Below, one piece after another: positions 10,670-20,440 of a stretch of 64,000 nucleotides of DNA. The DNA comes from Anodontia alba (Eukaryota; Mollusca; Bivalvia; Lucinida; Lucinidae): the NCBI GenBank assembly GCA_964016985.1, contig OZ024828.1, forward strand, positions 26,666,581 through 26,730,580, given 5' to 3'. Positions within the stretch are counted from its first letter, which is position 1; every line of letters starts with the position of its first letter. Below the pieces are notes generated by a model, which worked only from the letters and a program-made list of their open reading frames with translations, did no database searches and had not been told where the DNA came from. A program made the position numbers and the translations under genes.

Positions 10670-11875
10670 ACAATGACAGTAGGTGTAGCCTGGAAACCCA
10701 TAACTCCATTCACCTTAATAGTTTCAGCAATCCTGCTATCAATTTTTTATTGCAAGAATGATTTTCTGTACATATATTCTATAGTGAGCGCAGCTCGCGA
10801 CATGCAGAGCGTGTCACAAACGAAGAGAGCTCTATGGTAGAGAATATGATCAAGGAAAAGTAAAATACAATGATATATACTATCAGCAGAAATCACTCTG
10901 ACCAATTTTCTTCTCGGAAGTTGTCACCGGAAGTTGACAGGACTGGAGCAGACTTGATACTAATAAGCATCAGAAAATGTTAATAAGTGTCACGAACATA
11001 TATTGCTGATAATTTTTATTATTTATTATTGATTTACATATATTTTTTATATACTGATAGTCATTCTTAAATGATGCTGTGAAGGACTTTTGAAGAGACT
11101 ACAGATAGGGTCTGTGCTGTGCTCGCATTTAGGCTAAGCCTATTTTCATATTACATTTGACTAAATACCTATGAGAATATTAAGATTATAAGAAATAATA
11201 TTAAAACTCATATCTTTACATTCTATAATCTTCAGAGAATGAAAGGGGGTGTTTTGGGCATGTTCTCATTACTCTGTTCACTCAAATTTCTTTGATTATC
11301 ACAGGCAGCCAGATTCATTCAATGCATATTATATAAATATAATGAGCTTTTAATTTAGACTATAACTATTCTAAATTGTTGATACTATTTATATTCATTC
11401 ACATGCATGTCGCTGGTTAGTGATTTTTTGGGGGCACCCCCTAAATATTTAGCAGTTTGTGACAAATTTTTATTTTTCATATTAGTCTAAGAAGAGGGTG
11501 AACGGACTTATGGGGATGAACGGAATTATGAGAACTGACCATAATTTAGACATGCGCGTCACGAAAACTAATGACATACGAGTGTTTTAGTCTATAATTA
11601 GAATCTAAGCTCGGACCCGTGAGAACCAATTGAAAGACAGGCTTAGACTTATGTGTAGGTGAATACAGTTCTTACAATTTGTCTCTATGGAGCCTTATAG
11701 ACTGGCGAAACACATTCAATGTAAAAGTTGACATTGATAAGTTTTAGAGAGCAATAATAAAAGGGACGTTACTCATATTGATGTGTGATGAAACGTGGTA
11801 CCAAAATGAACCAATTTCCGGATATCTACGGAAACGCCCGATTATGAAGTAGTTGCTGACTGATTGCGAGGTTCT
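10670..11875. other. AT-rich spacer, no gene recognised
   Basis: No coding pattern, tandem repeat or inverted-repeat element was recognised over about 1.2 kb. Confidence 0.5.
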
Positions 11876-11879
11876 ACCC

Positions 11880-12820
11880 AGCTGGGAAAAACCAAAACAC
11901 TAGCAGTCACGGTCCTCAAAAATGTGGATTCCATTAAATACCTAGGAGTAACAGTCACACATGAAAGCACCCGATCTGGTCGACCATAAACTTTTACTTA
12001 AGAAAAAATGCAATGTTACAAGTGTAATGAAAAACTGTCTGAAATGGTTTGTCCCACCTAACTAGCAGAACAAAACGTGTTTCATTAAACAATCACATCT
12101 CCGATTCCGTACATGTAACATGTGGTGTTCCTCAATGTTCATCATGAGGACCTTTATTATTCTTATTTTTCATTAATGATTTGCCACTTGCTTTTCAGAA
12201 CTCAGCAAATGTTGACCTCTATGCTGATGACACCACTATTTATGATATTTAATGTGATGGAGATCAGCTTGAATCCAATCTACAATTTTCGCTGCATGCA
12301 CTTCATGTTTGGTGCAAAAAGAATGCCATGGTTTTAAGTACCGACAAAAACGAACCTTATGTTGAATACTAGCAGACAGCAAAGAACCAGCTTACAGAAT
12401 CCCAATCTTTCTCTGATGAACAATGAAACTGACATCAAAATGTTAACTATTTACAGGGATTATCCCAAATGCGTGATGTAAATCTCGATAATACTGCGTC
12501 TAATTTCTGTGAATCACACGAATTACTTATTGAACCCAACCGAAATGCAATTTGCTCGAAGGTAGTTTATCATACTCAGGCGTTGTGGTTTGGAACAGCA
12601 TCCCTGTTAACATAAAAAAAAGCAAAGTCTCTAGACATTTTCATCAAAATGTGTACTGATTGGATTTAAGGTTAATTACCATTTTAATTATCTTAGATTG
12701 TTATTTTACTGATTCTATATTTAAGCCTCCGCCGTCAATAATCCATTCTTTCGTATATGTGTATTGTTTTTGACTTATGCATGTTAGTTATTGCTATATT
12801 TTTCTATATGAATCTCTTTT

Positions 12821-12882
<62 letters not shown>

Positions 12883-13120
12883 ATGCATATATATCAATTT
12901 GCAATATACTATTATGAAATATCACATTATAATATTGCTTTCATGAACGTTCTCACATTGTTTCATGATGTAACATTCTTTTCCTTTCTGATTGTTAGCC
13001 ATTTGTGTTACATGTACATATGTTATTTTAATGTATAATGGGGGCCCCCAAGGAAGACTAGATAAACCAATTTGGTTACCCTCGATAGATAAAGTATTTG
13101 CTTACTTGCTTACTTACTGA
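11880..13120 (+). pseudogene. CR1/jockey-like LINE reverse transcriptase relic
   Basis: The frame at 12060-12250 reads ...CGVPQCSS*GPLLFLFFINDLPL... then LYADDTTIYDI. These are the fingers/palm motifs of non-LTR reverse transcriptases (VPQGSxLGPLLF and the catalytic YADD). A downstream piece, SYSGVVVWNSIPVNI (12570-12615), matches the usual C-terminal tail of such ORF2 proteins. A GGGGGCCCCCAAGGAAGACTAG segment (split, 13038-13060) and a CTTAC short-repeat tail close it at about 13118. There are several in-frame stops and frameshifts. The piece VDSIKYLGVTV (11931-11970), normally C-terminal to YADD, lies upstream, so the relic is rearranged or composite. A (CT)n run at 12823-12873 lies in the 3' part. 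Confidence 0.75.
12823..12873. repeat. (CT)n microsatellite
   Basis: An uninterrupted run of CT dinucleotides followed by GTGTGTGT. It explains the Leu/Ser-rich open frame over it. Confidence 0.95.
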
Positions 13121-14815
13121 TCTTACCCTTTTTTTGACATGGAATACACATATTTAGCAACACTAAGGCAACCAGAAAACTTAGTTTCCTAAGACAGAAT
13201 TTTTATCAATGTCCTCACTATGTAAAATGGGCAGCATAAAAAGACCCTAAGGTTGTCTGTCCGGTTTTGGAATATGGCAGTTGTGTTTGGGATCTCCAAG
13301 ATCTGGTCCTTAAGAAGAAATCGAAAAAAAAGAAGGCACAATAAGTCTGCTACGTATTAATCATAGTGATTAATTTGATTTTTACGTTTTCGCTTTGATG
13401 CATTGACTGTGCTGGGAGCCTTTATGCGAACAGACTTCTTTTATGTTTTTCTGTATTAAGAGTAGCATCGGGACCCAGAGTGAAGTTGGCTAGCTGTAAA
13501 AGTGCATTAACCACGCACCCCCACCCCCTCTCGCCCCCACGTCACCGCCCCAGCCCCCGCCCCCAGGTGCTTTATTCTACTGACCGTTCTAAGGCAGTGG
13601 TCTCGGTGTTAGGCTTACTCTTTGTTGCTTTGTGGTTTATTCTACGAGGCGATTTGTTTTAATAAACGTCAAAAAGACTGTCTTTGGAATCAAAGAACAC
13701 ACTACAGATCAGAAAATGGGAGTCTCTGTTTTATTGAGACTCTTCATAAGCAGTAATAAAGTTTGCAACACTGCTTACGCCCTCTAGCGTATACATGAGC
13801 AGAACTCAATTTTTAAATGTACCATAATAGGCCCAGTGGTCCCAAAGGAAATGAAATATAATCTGCATTATGGTAAAGTACGGGGAGACGTTCTACTGCC
13901 GCCACACGGCACTAATACCAGCTGCAGTGTAGTAAAATAAACGTCAAAAAGATTGCCTTTGGAAACAAAGAACACACTACAGATCAGAAAATGGGAGTCT
14001 CTGTTTTATTGAGACTCTTCATAAGCAGTAATAAAGTTTGCGACACTGCTTGCACTGTTTTGCCTGGTGTTTGTTGTCTGTTCTTGTGTTTTTCAGTCGT
14101 TTTTAGCATTGCGATTGCCTCGCTTGGGGTAGAGAGAGCTAATCTTAGTGCTTTTTCTACGTTTGTTCGATTTGCGCTTGTTTTGGTGTTGTCTGTTTCC
14201 TCTTCTGGGAAGGACTGCAGCTTGTGACTGTGGCACTCGCTGGAATTTTCCCTTACCATTTTTGCAACTAGAAATTACTGCTTTGAAACTGGGTGTATAA
14301 CTGTAATACTGAAAAAAAAACTAAGATAAGAGACTCTCAAGAAAATTAGGATAGACAGCAGACTAATTCTTTTGTACAAAGGTCTAAAAGGTGCTGCCAA
14401 CATTCCAACAGATGACCTGAATCCGCCACCATCTTCCCCTCACACCCCCCTCCCCCACCCACCCCCACTAGGTAGATAACACCAGCATACACTGTTTCTA
14501 TAAAATTCTGTTCTATTTTACCCACAGCAGCGCACCACCGCGATCGGCAAATCGCGTCTGATTCCGTAACTCCGAACCATACCAGGCGAGCCGAATGAAA
14601 CCACAGCCGACCAGTGCAAGGCTAGGCAAGTCATTAAATTTTCGCTAATTTGTAAAACTCAAATACTGAACACCAGTTCTGCACGTTTAACTTATATGCT
14701 TGCCCAAAGAACTATCCGGAATGTTAAGCAATTATTTAGAAAGATTCGCCATCATAGCTGAAAACAAAATAGGCCTACATAAGGGTCAAGATTTAGAACG
14801 TTATAAAGGCCGGGT
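13121..14815. repeat. Spacer with a 115-bp direct duplication and C-rich tracts
   Basis: A 115-bp block beginning TAAACGTCAAAAAGA occurs at 13663-13775 and again at 13934-14050, 274 bp apart and nearly identical over GTCTCTGTTTTATTGAGACT. C-rich runs lie at 13515-13565 and 14430-14470. A minus-strand open frame of 91 codons over 13984-14259 overlaps the second copy; it has no motif I recognise. Confidence 0.7.
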
Positions 14816-14817
14816 CG

Positions 14818-15035
14818 TATGAACGTAGGAAAACGTACCTTCTGACATGTGCACCCAACGAAGTCTCATATCAGTCTGCGCATCCGCGTAGTTTGATCAG
14901 AGTCTTCATAGTCCACATGAAAAAAAAAGTTGCATTATTGCTTATAAATCCAAAAATGCCGACTGCGTGAATGCGCAGACCCGATCTGAATCTGCGGAAT
15001 CTGCACAGGGCGCATACATCCGAAGTTACTTTTTC
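14818..15035. mobile_element. Palindromic MITE, CTGCGCATCCGCG family, copy 1
   Basis: An inverted pair: CAGTCTGCGCATCCGCGTAG (14870) and GCGTGAATGCGCAGACCC (14964), with GATCAGAGTCTTC and GATCTGAATCTGC mirrored inside. The same structure recurs at 53250-53480 and in part at 19256-19493. There is no coding content. Confidence 0.6.
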
Positions 15036-15700
15036 TGATGTTGCTATGTAAGCCTAGTGGTTTAGAGTTTGAGGGAACTTTTGTCTACTTCTCCAACGTT
15101 CTCCTATCATTAGCATATATCACCAGCATATTTGCAGTTACCGACGGACACATTCACAAAGACGAACTGTACAGTCTGAGTGATATTTGCTTTCAGTTGG
15201 ACAAGGCCTGCTGTCCTTGCAGCAGTTAAGGGTAAAGGAGGGGGAGGGGGTGTTGTTATTTCTTCTTTTCCTTCATTTTCTTTCATTTCCCTCTTTCTTC
15301 CCAATCTGCATCTTTCATCTTCTCTACTATCTCTTCTATCTTTTTTTCTCCCTTTCTCTGAGAGACGACACAAAATAAGCCACAAGGACTGACGTATCTT
15401 TAAACTAACACAATCAGTCAATCAGTCAGAGTTTGAGTGTGGAAGGAATGTATTTAGTATGGAGGGAACTTTTGTCTAATGCTCCAATGTTCTCCTATTG
15501 TTTTAGAAATACATCAGGCAGTCTTCTCAAGGCGTCTAAACAAGGAATTTATGTGAAGCTATTAATAACAAGGAAAAGAAGCTATTAATAACATAGTAAA
15601 ACAGCATATTTGCAATTACCGAAACATTCACAAAGACAAACTGTAGAGTTTGAGTGTGGAAGGAACGTATTTAGTATGGAGGGAACTTTTGTCTATTGCT
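15036..15700. repeat. Reiterated 'GAGGGAACTTTTGTCTA' unit
   Basis: The phrase GAGGGAACTTTTGTCTA followed by CTCCAA occurs at 15070, 15463 and 15678. The phrase ACATTCACAAAGACNAACTG occurs near 15149 and 15625 and again near 18065. These are partial tandem copies of one unknown unit, interrupted by the pyrimidine-rich SINE-like element at 15190. The function is unknown. Confidence 0.65.
15190..15425 (+). mobile_element. Pyrimidine-rich SINE-like repeat, copy 1
   Basis: Shares a head (CAGTTGG[A/G]CAAG, TCCTTGCAGCAG), a G-run, a long CT-rich body and a tail (GAGACGACACAAAAT, TCTTTAAAC, CAATCA) with 28345-28600. The tail resembles 3' ends of tRNA-derived SINEs (GTTAAAC.CNAACTCA). The open frames on both strands here are compositional. 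Confidence 0.6.
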
Positions 15701-15702
15701 CC

Positions 15703-16045
15703 AACAGGGGTGTGGAATTATTAAATTTTATTACTTGTCCATGGACAAGTAAATGGTTAAAAGCCACTTGTCCAACCAAGATTTACTTGCCCGAAAATTG
15801 ACATTTTTTTTTATTTCTCTAAGAAAACATATGTTGTGGGTACTCATTAGAAGCGCCTCACCGAGTACCCATAACATGTCTTCTTAGAGAAATACGAAAA
15901 ATCTATATCTTATAATCTTGATACTCTATCTAGCCAGAGCTATGAATTATTTGTTTCAGGACAGGTAAATTGAAATTTCTTACTTGTCCTCAGGGAAATG
16001 GGACAAGTTGGACAAGTGGGGCATGGTATTTCCACAGCTCTGCCT
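15703..16045. mobile_element. Foldback MITE with nested hairpin
   Basis: The ends are inverted (GGGGTGTGGAATTA at 15708; GTATTTCCACAGCTCTG at 16027). The inner arms carry ACTTGTCC repeats in opposite senses. The centre holds the dispersed hairpin motif (ATATGTTGTGGGTACTCATT...GAGTACCCATAACATGT, 15829-15880). Confidence 0.65.
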
Positions 16046-16069
16046 CCAATGTTCTCCTATTATTATATA

Positions 16070-17641
16070 CGTGGCAAAAAAAAGTTAGGGATATTTATAT
16101 GTACGGTGAAATAAAAGGAAACTAAGACATATCTGAAATCTGAAATTGATATATTTGATTACATCATTTCATTTACAGACAAAAATCCATCCGTTGGAGT
16201 CTGTAGCACTAGATGTGAATGAGAAAATTTGTATGGAAGATCACTAGGGTCACCAATAAAACCTCACAAATCTATCAATATCGCGTATGCCCACCTGTTG
16301 CATCTATGCAGGCCACACAACGACGACGCATACTCCTGATGAGTCTGGCAATCTGTAGCTGGGGTATCCTCCTCCACTCCTCCTGCAAGCTGCGCCCAAA
16401 GCTTGGAGCGTTCTTGGTCGTACACGCTGGCCGAGAATGTCCCAAACATGCTCGATTGGCGACAAGTCAGGGGATCAAACAGGCCAATCGAGATGATCCA
16501 CATTGTTCTGTTGCAGGAACTGCTGTACTATCCTCGCCCGATGAGGTCTTGCGTTGTCATCCTGCAGCACTACGTGGTACCATAAGACGTCCTCCTCCAT
16601 ACCGGTAATGTTCAAAAATGGCGCAGTTCGCTGTGAAGTCGATTCCGCACGGTTTGAACAGCCACTCTTGTTCCAGACCTTGAGAGACGTTCGCGCAGTT
16701 GTTCGGCGCTTACTGGAACAAGAGTGTCTGTTCTGACCGTGCGGAATCGACTTCACAGCGATTGACGTAGAGCTCGGCGACCTTACGTTGGGGTGCCACT
16801 TTCCCAGAGACATAGACAAGCCAGGCTAGCATGGACAAGACAGCATCGTCGATGGACTAACCAACAATGGGCGACTGTACTCTTTACCGACGAGTCACGG
16901 TTTCTGCTGGATATGCGTGACAGACGACGTCGCGTTTGGCGTCGCAGAGGTGAGAGGTACGTTGAACATGACCGGTATGGAGGAGGAAGTCTTATGGTAT
17001 GGGGCGGCATATCTGTTCGTTCCCGTACAGAGCTGCTTGTGCTTAACGGAACTCTGACAGGCCAACGCTACATCAATTAAGTGCTACAGCCGGTTGTTCT
17101 GCCTTTTGTTCAACAACACCATATAGTGCTGCAGGATGACAACGCAAGACCTCATCGGGCGAGGATAGTACAGCAGTTCCTGCAGCAGAAAAATGTGGAT
17201 CATCTCGATTGGCCTGCTTGATCCCCTGACTTGTCGCCAATCGAGCATGTTTGGAACATTCTCGGCCAGCGTGTACGACAGAGAGTTCCACGACCAAGAA
17301 CGCTCCAAGCTTTGGGCGCAGCCTTGCAGGAGGAGTGGAGGAGGATACCCCAGCTACAGATTGCCAGACTCATCAGGAGTATGCGTCGTCGTTGTGTGGC
17401 CTGCATAGATGCAACAGGTGGACATACGCGATATTGAGATTTGTGAGGTTTTATTGGCGACCCTAGTGACCTTCCATACAAATTTTCTCATTCACTTCTA
17501 GTGCTACAGACTCCAACGGATGGATTTTTGTCTGTAAATGAAATGATGTAATCAAATATATCAATTTCAGATTTCAGATATGTCTTAGTTTCCTTTAATT
17601 TCACCATACATACAAATATCCCTAACTTTTCTTTTGCCACG
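16070..17641. mobile_element. Tc1/mariner element, foldback dimer
   Basis: The ends are exact inverted repeats (CGTGGCAAAA / TTTTGCCACG) flanked by the TA target duplication (16068-16069, 17642-17643). Each arm of about 500 bp carries the 3' end of the same transposase in opposite orientation. Left arm 16070-16611 mirrors 17105-17641, and an inner mirrored block (GAAGTCGATTCCGCACGGT at 16637, its inverse at 16737) lies either side of about 16687. So the element is a head-to-head dimer, with the left half lacking the middle of the transposase gene. Confidence 0.88.
16700..17437 (+). pseudogene. Tc1-family DD34E transposase, inactivated
   Basis: The plus-strand frame carries the second helix-turn-helix (LTVRNRLHS, about 16733), then PYVGVPLSQRHRQARLAW, LFTDESRF (first Asp), the glycine-rich YGGGSLMVWGGIS, QDDNARPHRA (second Asp) and SPDLSPIEHVWNIL (Glu). 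Exactly 34 positions separate the second Asp from the Glu, giving the DD34E signature of Tc1 transposases, which cut and paste at TA sites. Three in-frame stops (16763-16765, 17078-17080, 17219-17221) break it, and the N-terminal first HTH is not identifiable. A partial second copy runs in reverse at 16611-16219. The element cannot encode an active enzyme as it stands. Confidence 0.9.
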
Positions 17642-17648
17642 TATATAT

Positions 17649-17956
17649 TTTGTTTGTGTTGAGGTTTTACGGCCCAGTCAACCCAATGGGGTCATGTCGA
17701 GCGCGGTCAGTTTACCTAACCACACGTTTACTGGGCAGGCTTAGTCCTCTAAGCGGTTAACCAGTAGTGTGCACATTCTTTCGCCAGAAACTGACAACTG
17801 CCCTTCTTGAATCAGCGGAAGGGAGAGAATGACCGTAGAAAATATTTCATGATCAATCTCCACGAAAGAATGCTGCCGACCTCGGCGGGGGTTGAACCCG
17901 CGACCTCCTGGTCTCCAGTCGGACGGCGCATCCAACTGAGCCACCGAGGCCGGTAC
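17649..17956 (-). mobile_element. Full-length tRNA-derived SINE
   Basis: On the minus strand it begins GTACCGGCCTCGGTGGCTCA with box A (TGGCTCAGTTGGA), then box B (GGGTTCAACCCC), a body (GAAAGAATGTGCACA, GGTTAACCGCTTAGAGGACT) and a CAACACAAACAAA tail. The 13-bp duplication GCCACGTATATAT flanks it perfectly (17636-17648 and 17957-17969). The left copy is the end of the Tc1 element, so the SINE landed after the Tc1. It is probably one of the widespread molluscan SINE superfamilies (V- or Meta-type); I cannot tell which. Confidence 0.9.
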
Positions 17957-17969
17957 GCCACGTATATAT

Positions 17970-18343
17970 AGGAATACATCCGACAACCTTCTCGAGGTAC
18001 CTAAAGACCGAATTTATGTGAAGCCAACAATAATAAAGCAAATCGTGATGTTTGCAATAACCGACACATTCACAGAGACGAACTGTAGCAGACGAACTGT
18101 CTTGGAACTGTCAGTGAAGGTGTGCCTACACTAGTAAATACAAGCAGGCCTACTTAAACTTCGTGTAAAACAATAAAATGGGTATTTTTCTAGACATACT
18201 CAGTCTCGAATTCTCATACAATAATCCATAACTCAATACGTCACTCTGACAGCAAATGAATTCCTACTTCTGACAGGATAAATGATAAATGAATCTTTAT
18301 AAAAGAAGAGCAAATACAGTAAATAAAGAAACACTAATAATGA
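17970..18343. repeat. Copy of the 15.5-kb reiterated unit, then spacer
   Basis: 17970-18090 (GGAATACATCCGACA..., GAATTTATGTGAAGC, ACATTCACAGAGACGAACTG) matches 15505-15650. So the Tc1 and SINE insertions split, or lie between, copies of this unit. The remainder to 18343 has no recognised feature. Confidence 0.6.
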
Positions 18344-18605
18344 CCAGGAGGTCACGGGTTCAACCCCCGCCGAGGTCGGCAACATTCTTTCGTGGAGATT
18401 GATCATGAAATATTTTCTACGGTCATTCTCTCCCTTCTGCTGATTCAAGAAGGACAGTTGTCAGTTTCTGGCGAAAGAATGTGCACAATACTGATTAAAC
18501 GCTTAGAGGACTAAGCCTGCCAAGTAAAGGTGTGATTAGGTAAACTGACCGCGCTCGACATGACCCCATTGGGTTTACTGGGCCGTAAAACCTCAACACA
18601 AACAA
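18344..18605 (+). mobile_element. tRNA-derived SINE, 5'-truncated, with target duplication
   Basis: Same family as 17649-17956 but on the plus strand and starting between box A and box B (CCAGGAGGTCACGGGTTCAA). It is flanked by ACTAATAATGA at 18333-18343 and 18606-18616, an 11-bp target duplication as expected of LINE-assisted insertion with incomplete reverse transcription. Confidence 0.88.
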
Positions 18606-18674
18606 ACTAATAATGAAACAAAACATTAAGCAGAATACTAGTACATGTCTAGTCATCATTATTCTTGTTTTGGT

Positions 18675-18790
18675 AGATCCCAGTTAGCAATCTACTTTAA
18701 CCTATTGGGCCTTTATCGGCCCGACAAGATTCCTGTCGGGTCGATAATGGTCCGATATAAATTAAAGTTGAATGCCAGGTGGGTATGCCT
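18675..18790. mobile_element. Short palindromic MITE ('TATCGGCCCG' family), copy 1
   Basis: An inverted pair around TTATCGGCCCGACA / TGTCGGGTCGATAA with outer arms AGTTAGCAATCTACTTTAA / TTAAAGTTGAATGCCAGG. Relatives occur at 46935-47025, 50115-50210 and 63645-63765. Confidence 0.65.
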
Positions 18791-19255
18791 CGTGATTGTG
18801 CTCGTTCCCGAATAATTTCATTTGTCAGAAGTTCTGCTTTTATGTATTTGTAAAGCATCCAGCTATTGGTACATTAACCCTGGATATATGAGCGTCCTTC
18901 ATTAACTTACGTAGGGTAGTTGACCGAAGGTGTAAGATGAAGAAAAGGAATTGAAGCTACCCAAAATAATACAGTTTAAATGACATAAAGAGTGATACAG
19001 TATAAAGTTATAAATTAAGTGATGGGAACAATTTCAGTTTATGAGGGACAAGGAGTCTTACTTTAGTTTAACTGCCGTCGGACAAATGCATCCTTCTTTG
19101 CCTTGTTTACATCACTGCTGACATCACTTTCGTTTGTTGTTCCATGCTCATGATGGCCAGTTATAAAAGTATGAAATTCAATTTCAGTATCAGAACGAAT
19201 TTGCCACTGTGCTTTTAAAGAACAGTTCCTTTTCGTTGGTTATTCCTATCATGAT
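18791..19255. other. Spacer, no gene recognised
   Basis: No conserved coding or repeat structure was recognised. Confidence 0.45.
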
Positions 19256-19493
19256 TTGAGCCGCGTCATGAGAAAACAGCCTTTATAGCATATGCAAACA
19301 GCAAAGGTTCAGGCGAGTCTGCGCATCCGCGCAGTCTCGCCAGAACCTATGCTGTTCGCTCACGTAAGTGTTAGGTCAGAGGAAAACTTCATCCAAAGAG
19401 CTAGACATGGGGCCTCAGGAGCCGGGCATGTGCACCGAAAGATTAATTGGGCGGGGAAAGTACGAAGAGCCTTCTTCTCGTGACGCGGCTCAT
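19256..19493. mobile_element. MITE with TGAGCCGCGTCATGAGAA inverted ends
   Basis: Left end TGAGCCGCGTCATGAGAAAA and right end TTCTCGTGACGCGGCTCA are inverted repeats. A second inverted pair, GTCTGCGCATCCGCGCAG, forms a hairpin at 19317-19340. The open frames on both strands across it are not genes. Confidence 0.8.
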
Positions 19494-19544
19494 TTGCCTT
19501 TAATACGGGAAAGTTAAATTCTGAGGATAGAATGACAAGCATTT

Positions 19545-20070
19545 ACTCTCTCCTAAGGCACAGTTAAGATGGGCTGGCCAAGTGGCACTGTGCCAGGTGA
19601 CCAGAATGGTAGCTGATCGCTTAGCCAACGACTTTTTTTTCTGTCAGGATCGTGAGAATGGAATTAAAACTTTACTAATATGCATGGACAGAAGAAATGT
19701 AAAAAGTCATCATAAAAGCTACGCTGAAGGGATTTAATATATCTCACGATTCTTGTGAAATGCTGCTGAAGATACGGTCAACATGGCGTAACATCGTCAG
19801 GAAAGTTGACTTTGGTTTTGGAGAATGGAGAGCACATGTAGCCCAGTACAAACGAGAGAAGCGTAAAGTCAGCAGAGCTACGGTAGTATCACCAGTTCAG
19901 CTGTCATCTTTAGCTCATTTCTGTAGAACTTATGCAGATTCTTCAGAGCAAATACCGGACTCATCAGCCATCTAAGAACACATAGTAGAACAAGCACCGG
20001 AAGTGACTGTAATAATCATGGCCAGCCATCATTGGCGAACCACTATATACACCTTACCGATTTTGTCAGA
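19545..20070 (+). pseudogene. 3' end of a LINE ORF2 with Cys/His tail
   Basis: The translated pieces follow the C-terminus common to one clade of animal LINEs: AQLRWAGQV (19559), KSYAEGI (19711), STWRNIVRKVDFGFGEWRAH (19778-19837), then after a frameshift ANTGLISHLRTHSRTSTG (19950-20003). The last piece is the zinc-finger-like end (normally CxxC...GLxSHxRxH). At least two frameshifts and several stops are present. The reverse transcriptase itself is absent. The open frame 19760-19975 belongs to this relic. Confidence 0.8.
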
Positions 20071-20440
20071 CTAACATCGGGTCAGTTTGGATCTTAGACA
20101 TTCGTACTTTATACTTGTAGGTTTATATTATTTCAGCAGTATATTTTGTATTTCGTATGAACACTTTATATATGTTTGTTTGCCATTTGCATAGTAGAAA
20201 GAGGCGTTGTTAACCGATCGTAGATTGAATGATTCCCCGCCGCCCTCCCCACACATCCAAACTTACACTATATATTGGAAGATTCTAATTTCAATTTTAG
20301 GTATGTCAGGCTATGTGATTTAGCTGTTCCCAGAGAAATAACTATTCGCAAATAATGGAGAACATGATCAGATCTGGGTCTATATGGTTTGCCAATTACC
20401 CTTTAAGGGGTCTCTAGACTACAATGGGTTAAAGAGGGGT
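20071..20440. other. Spacer, no gene recognised
   Basis: No coding or repeat structure was recognised between the LINE tail and the minisatellite-bearing palindrome. Confidence 0.45.

Noticed and set aside
13984..14259. 91-codon open frame on the minus strand with ordinary amino-acid composition
   Set aside because: Its 3' half overlaps a 115-bp duplicated repeat, and the opposite strand is equally open; no domain is recognised.
15110..15421. 103-codon Arg/Glu-rich open frame on the minus strand
   Set aside because: It is the reverse of a CT-rich tract in a SINE-like repeat found again at 28345-28600.
17860..17956. tRNA gene on the minus strand (good box A and box B)
   Set aside because: The acceptor stem does not pair, the segment is the head of a dispersed ~308-bp repeat with a 13-bp target duplication, and truncated copies occur elsewhere. 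It is a SINE.
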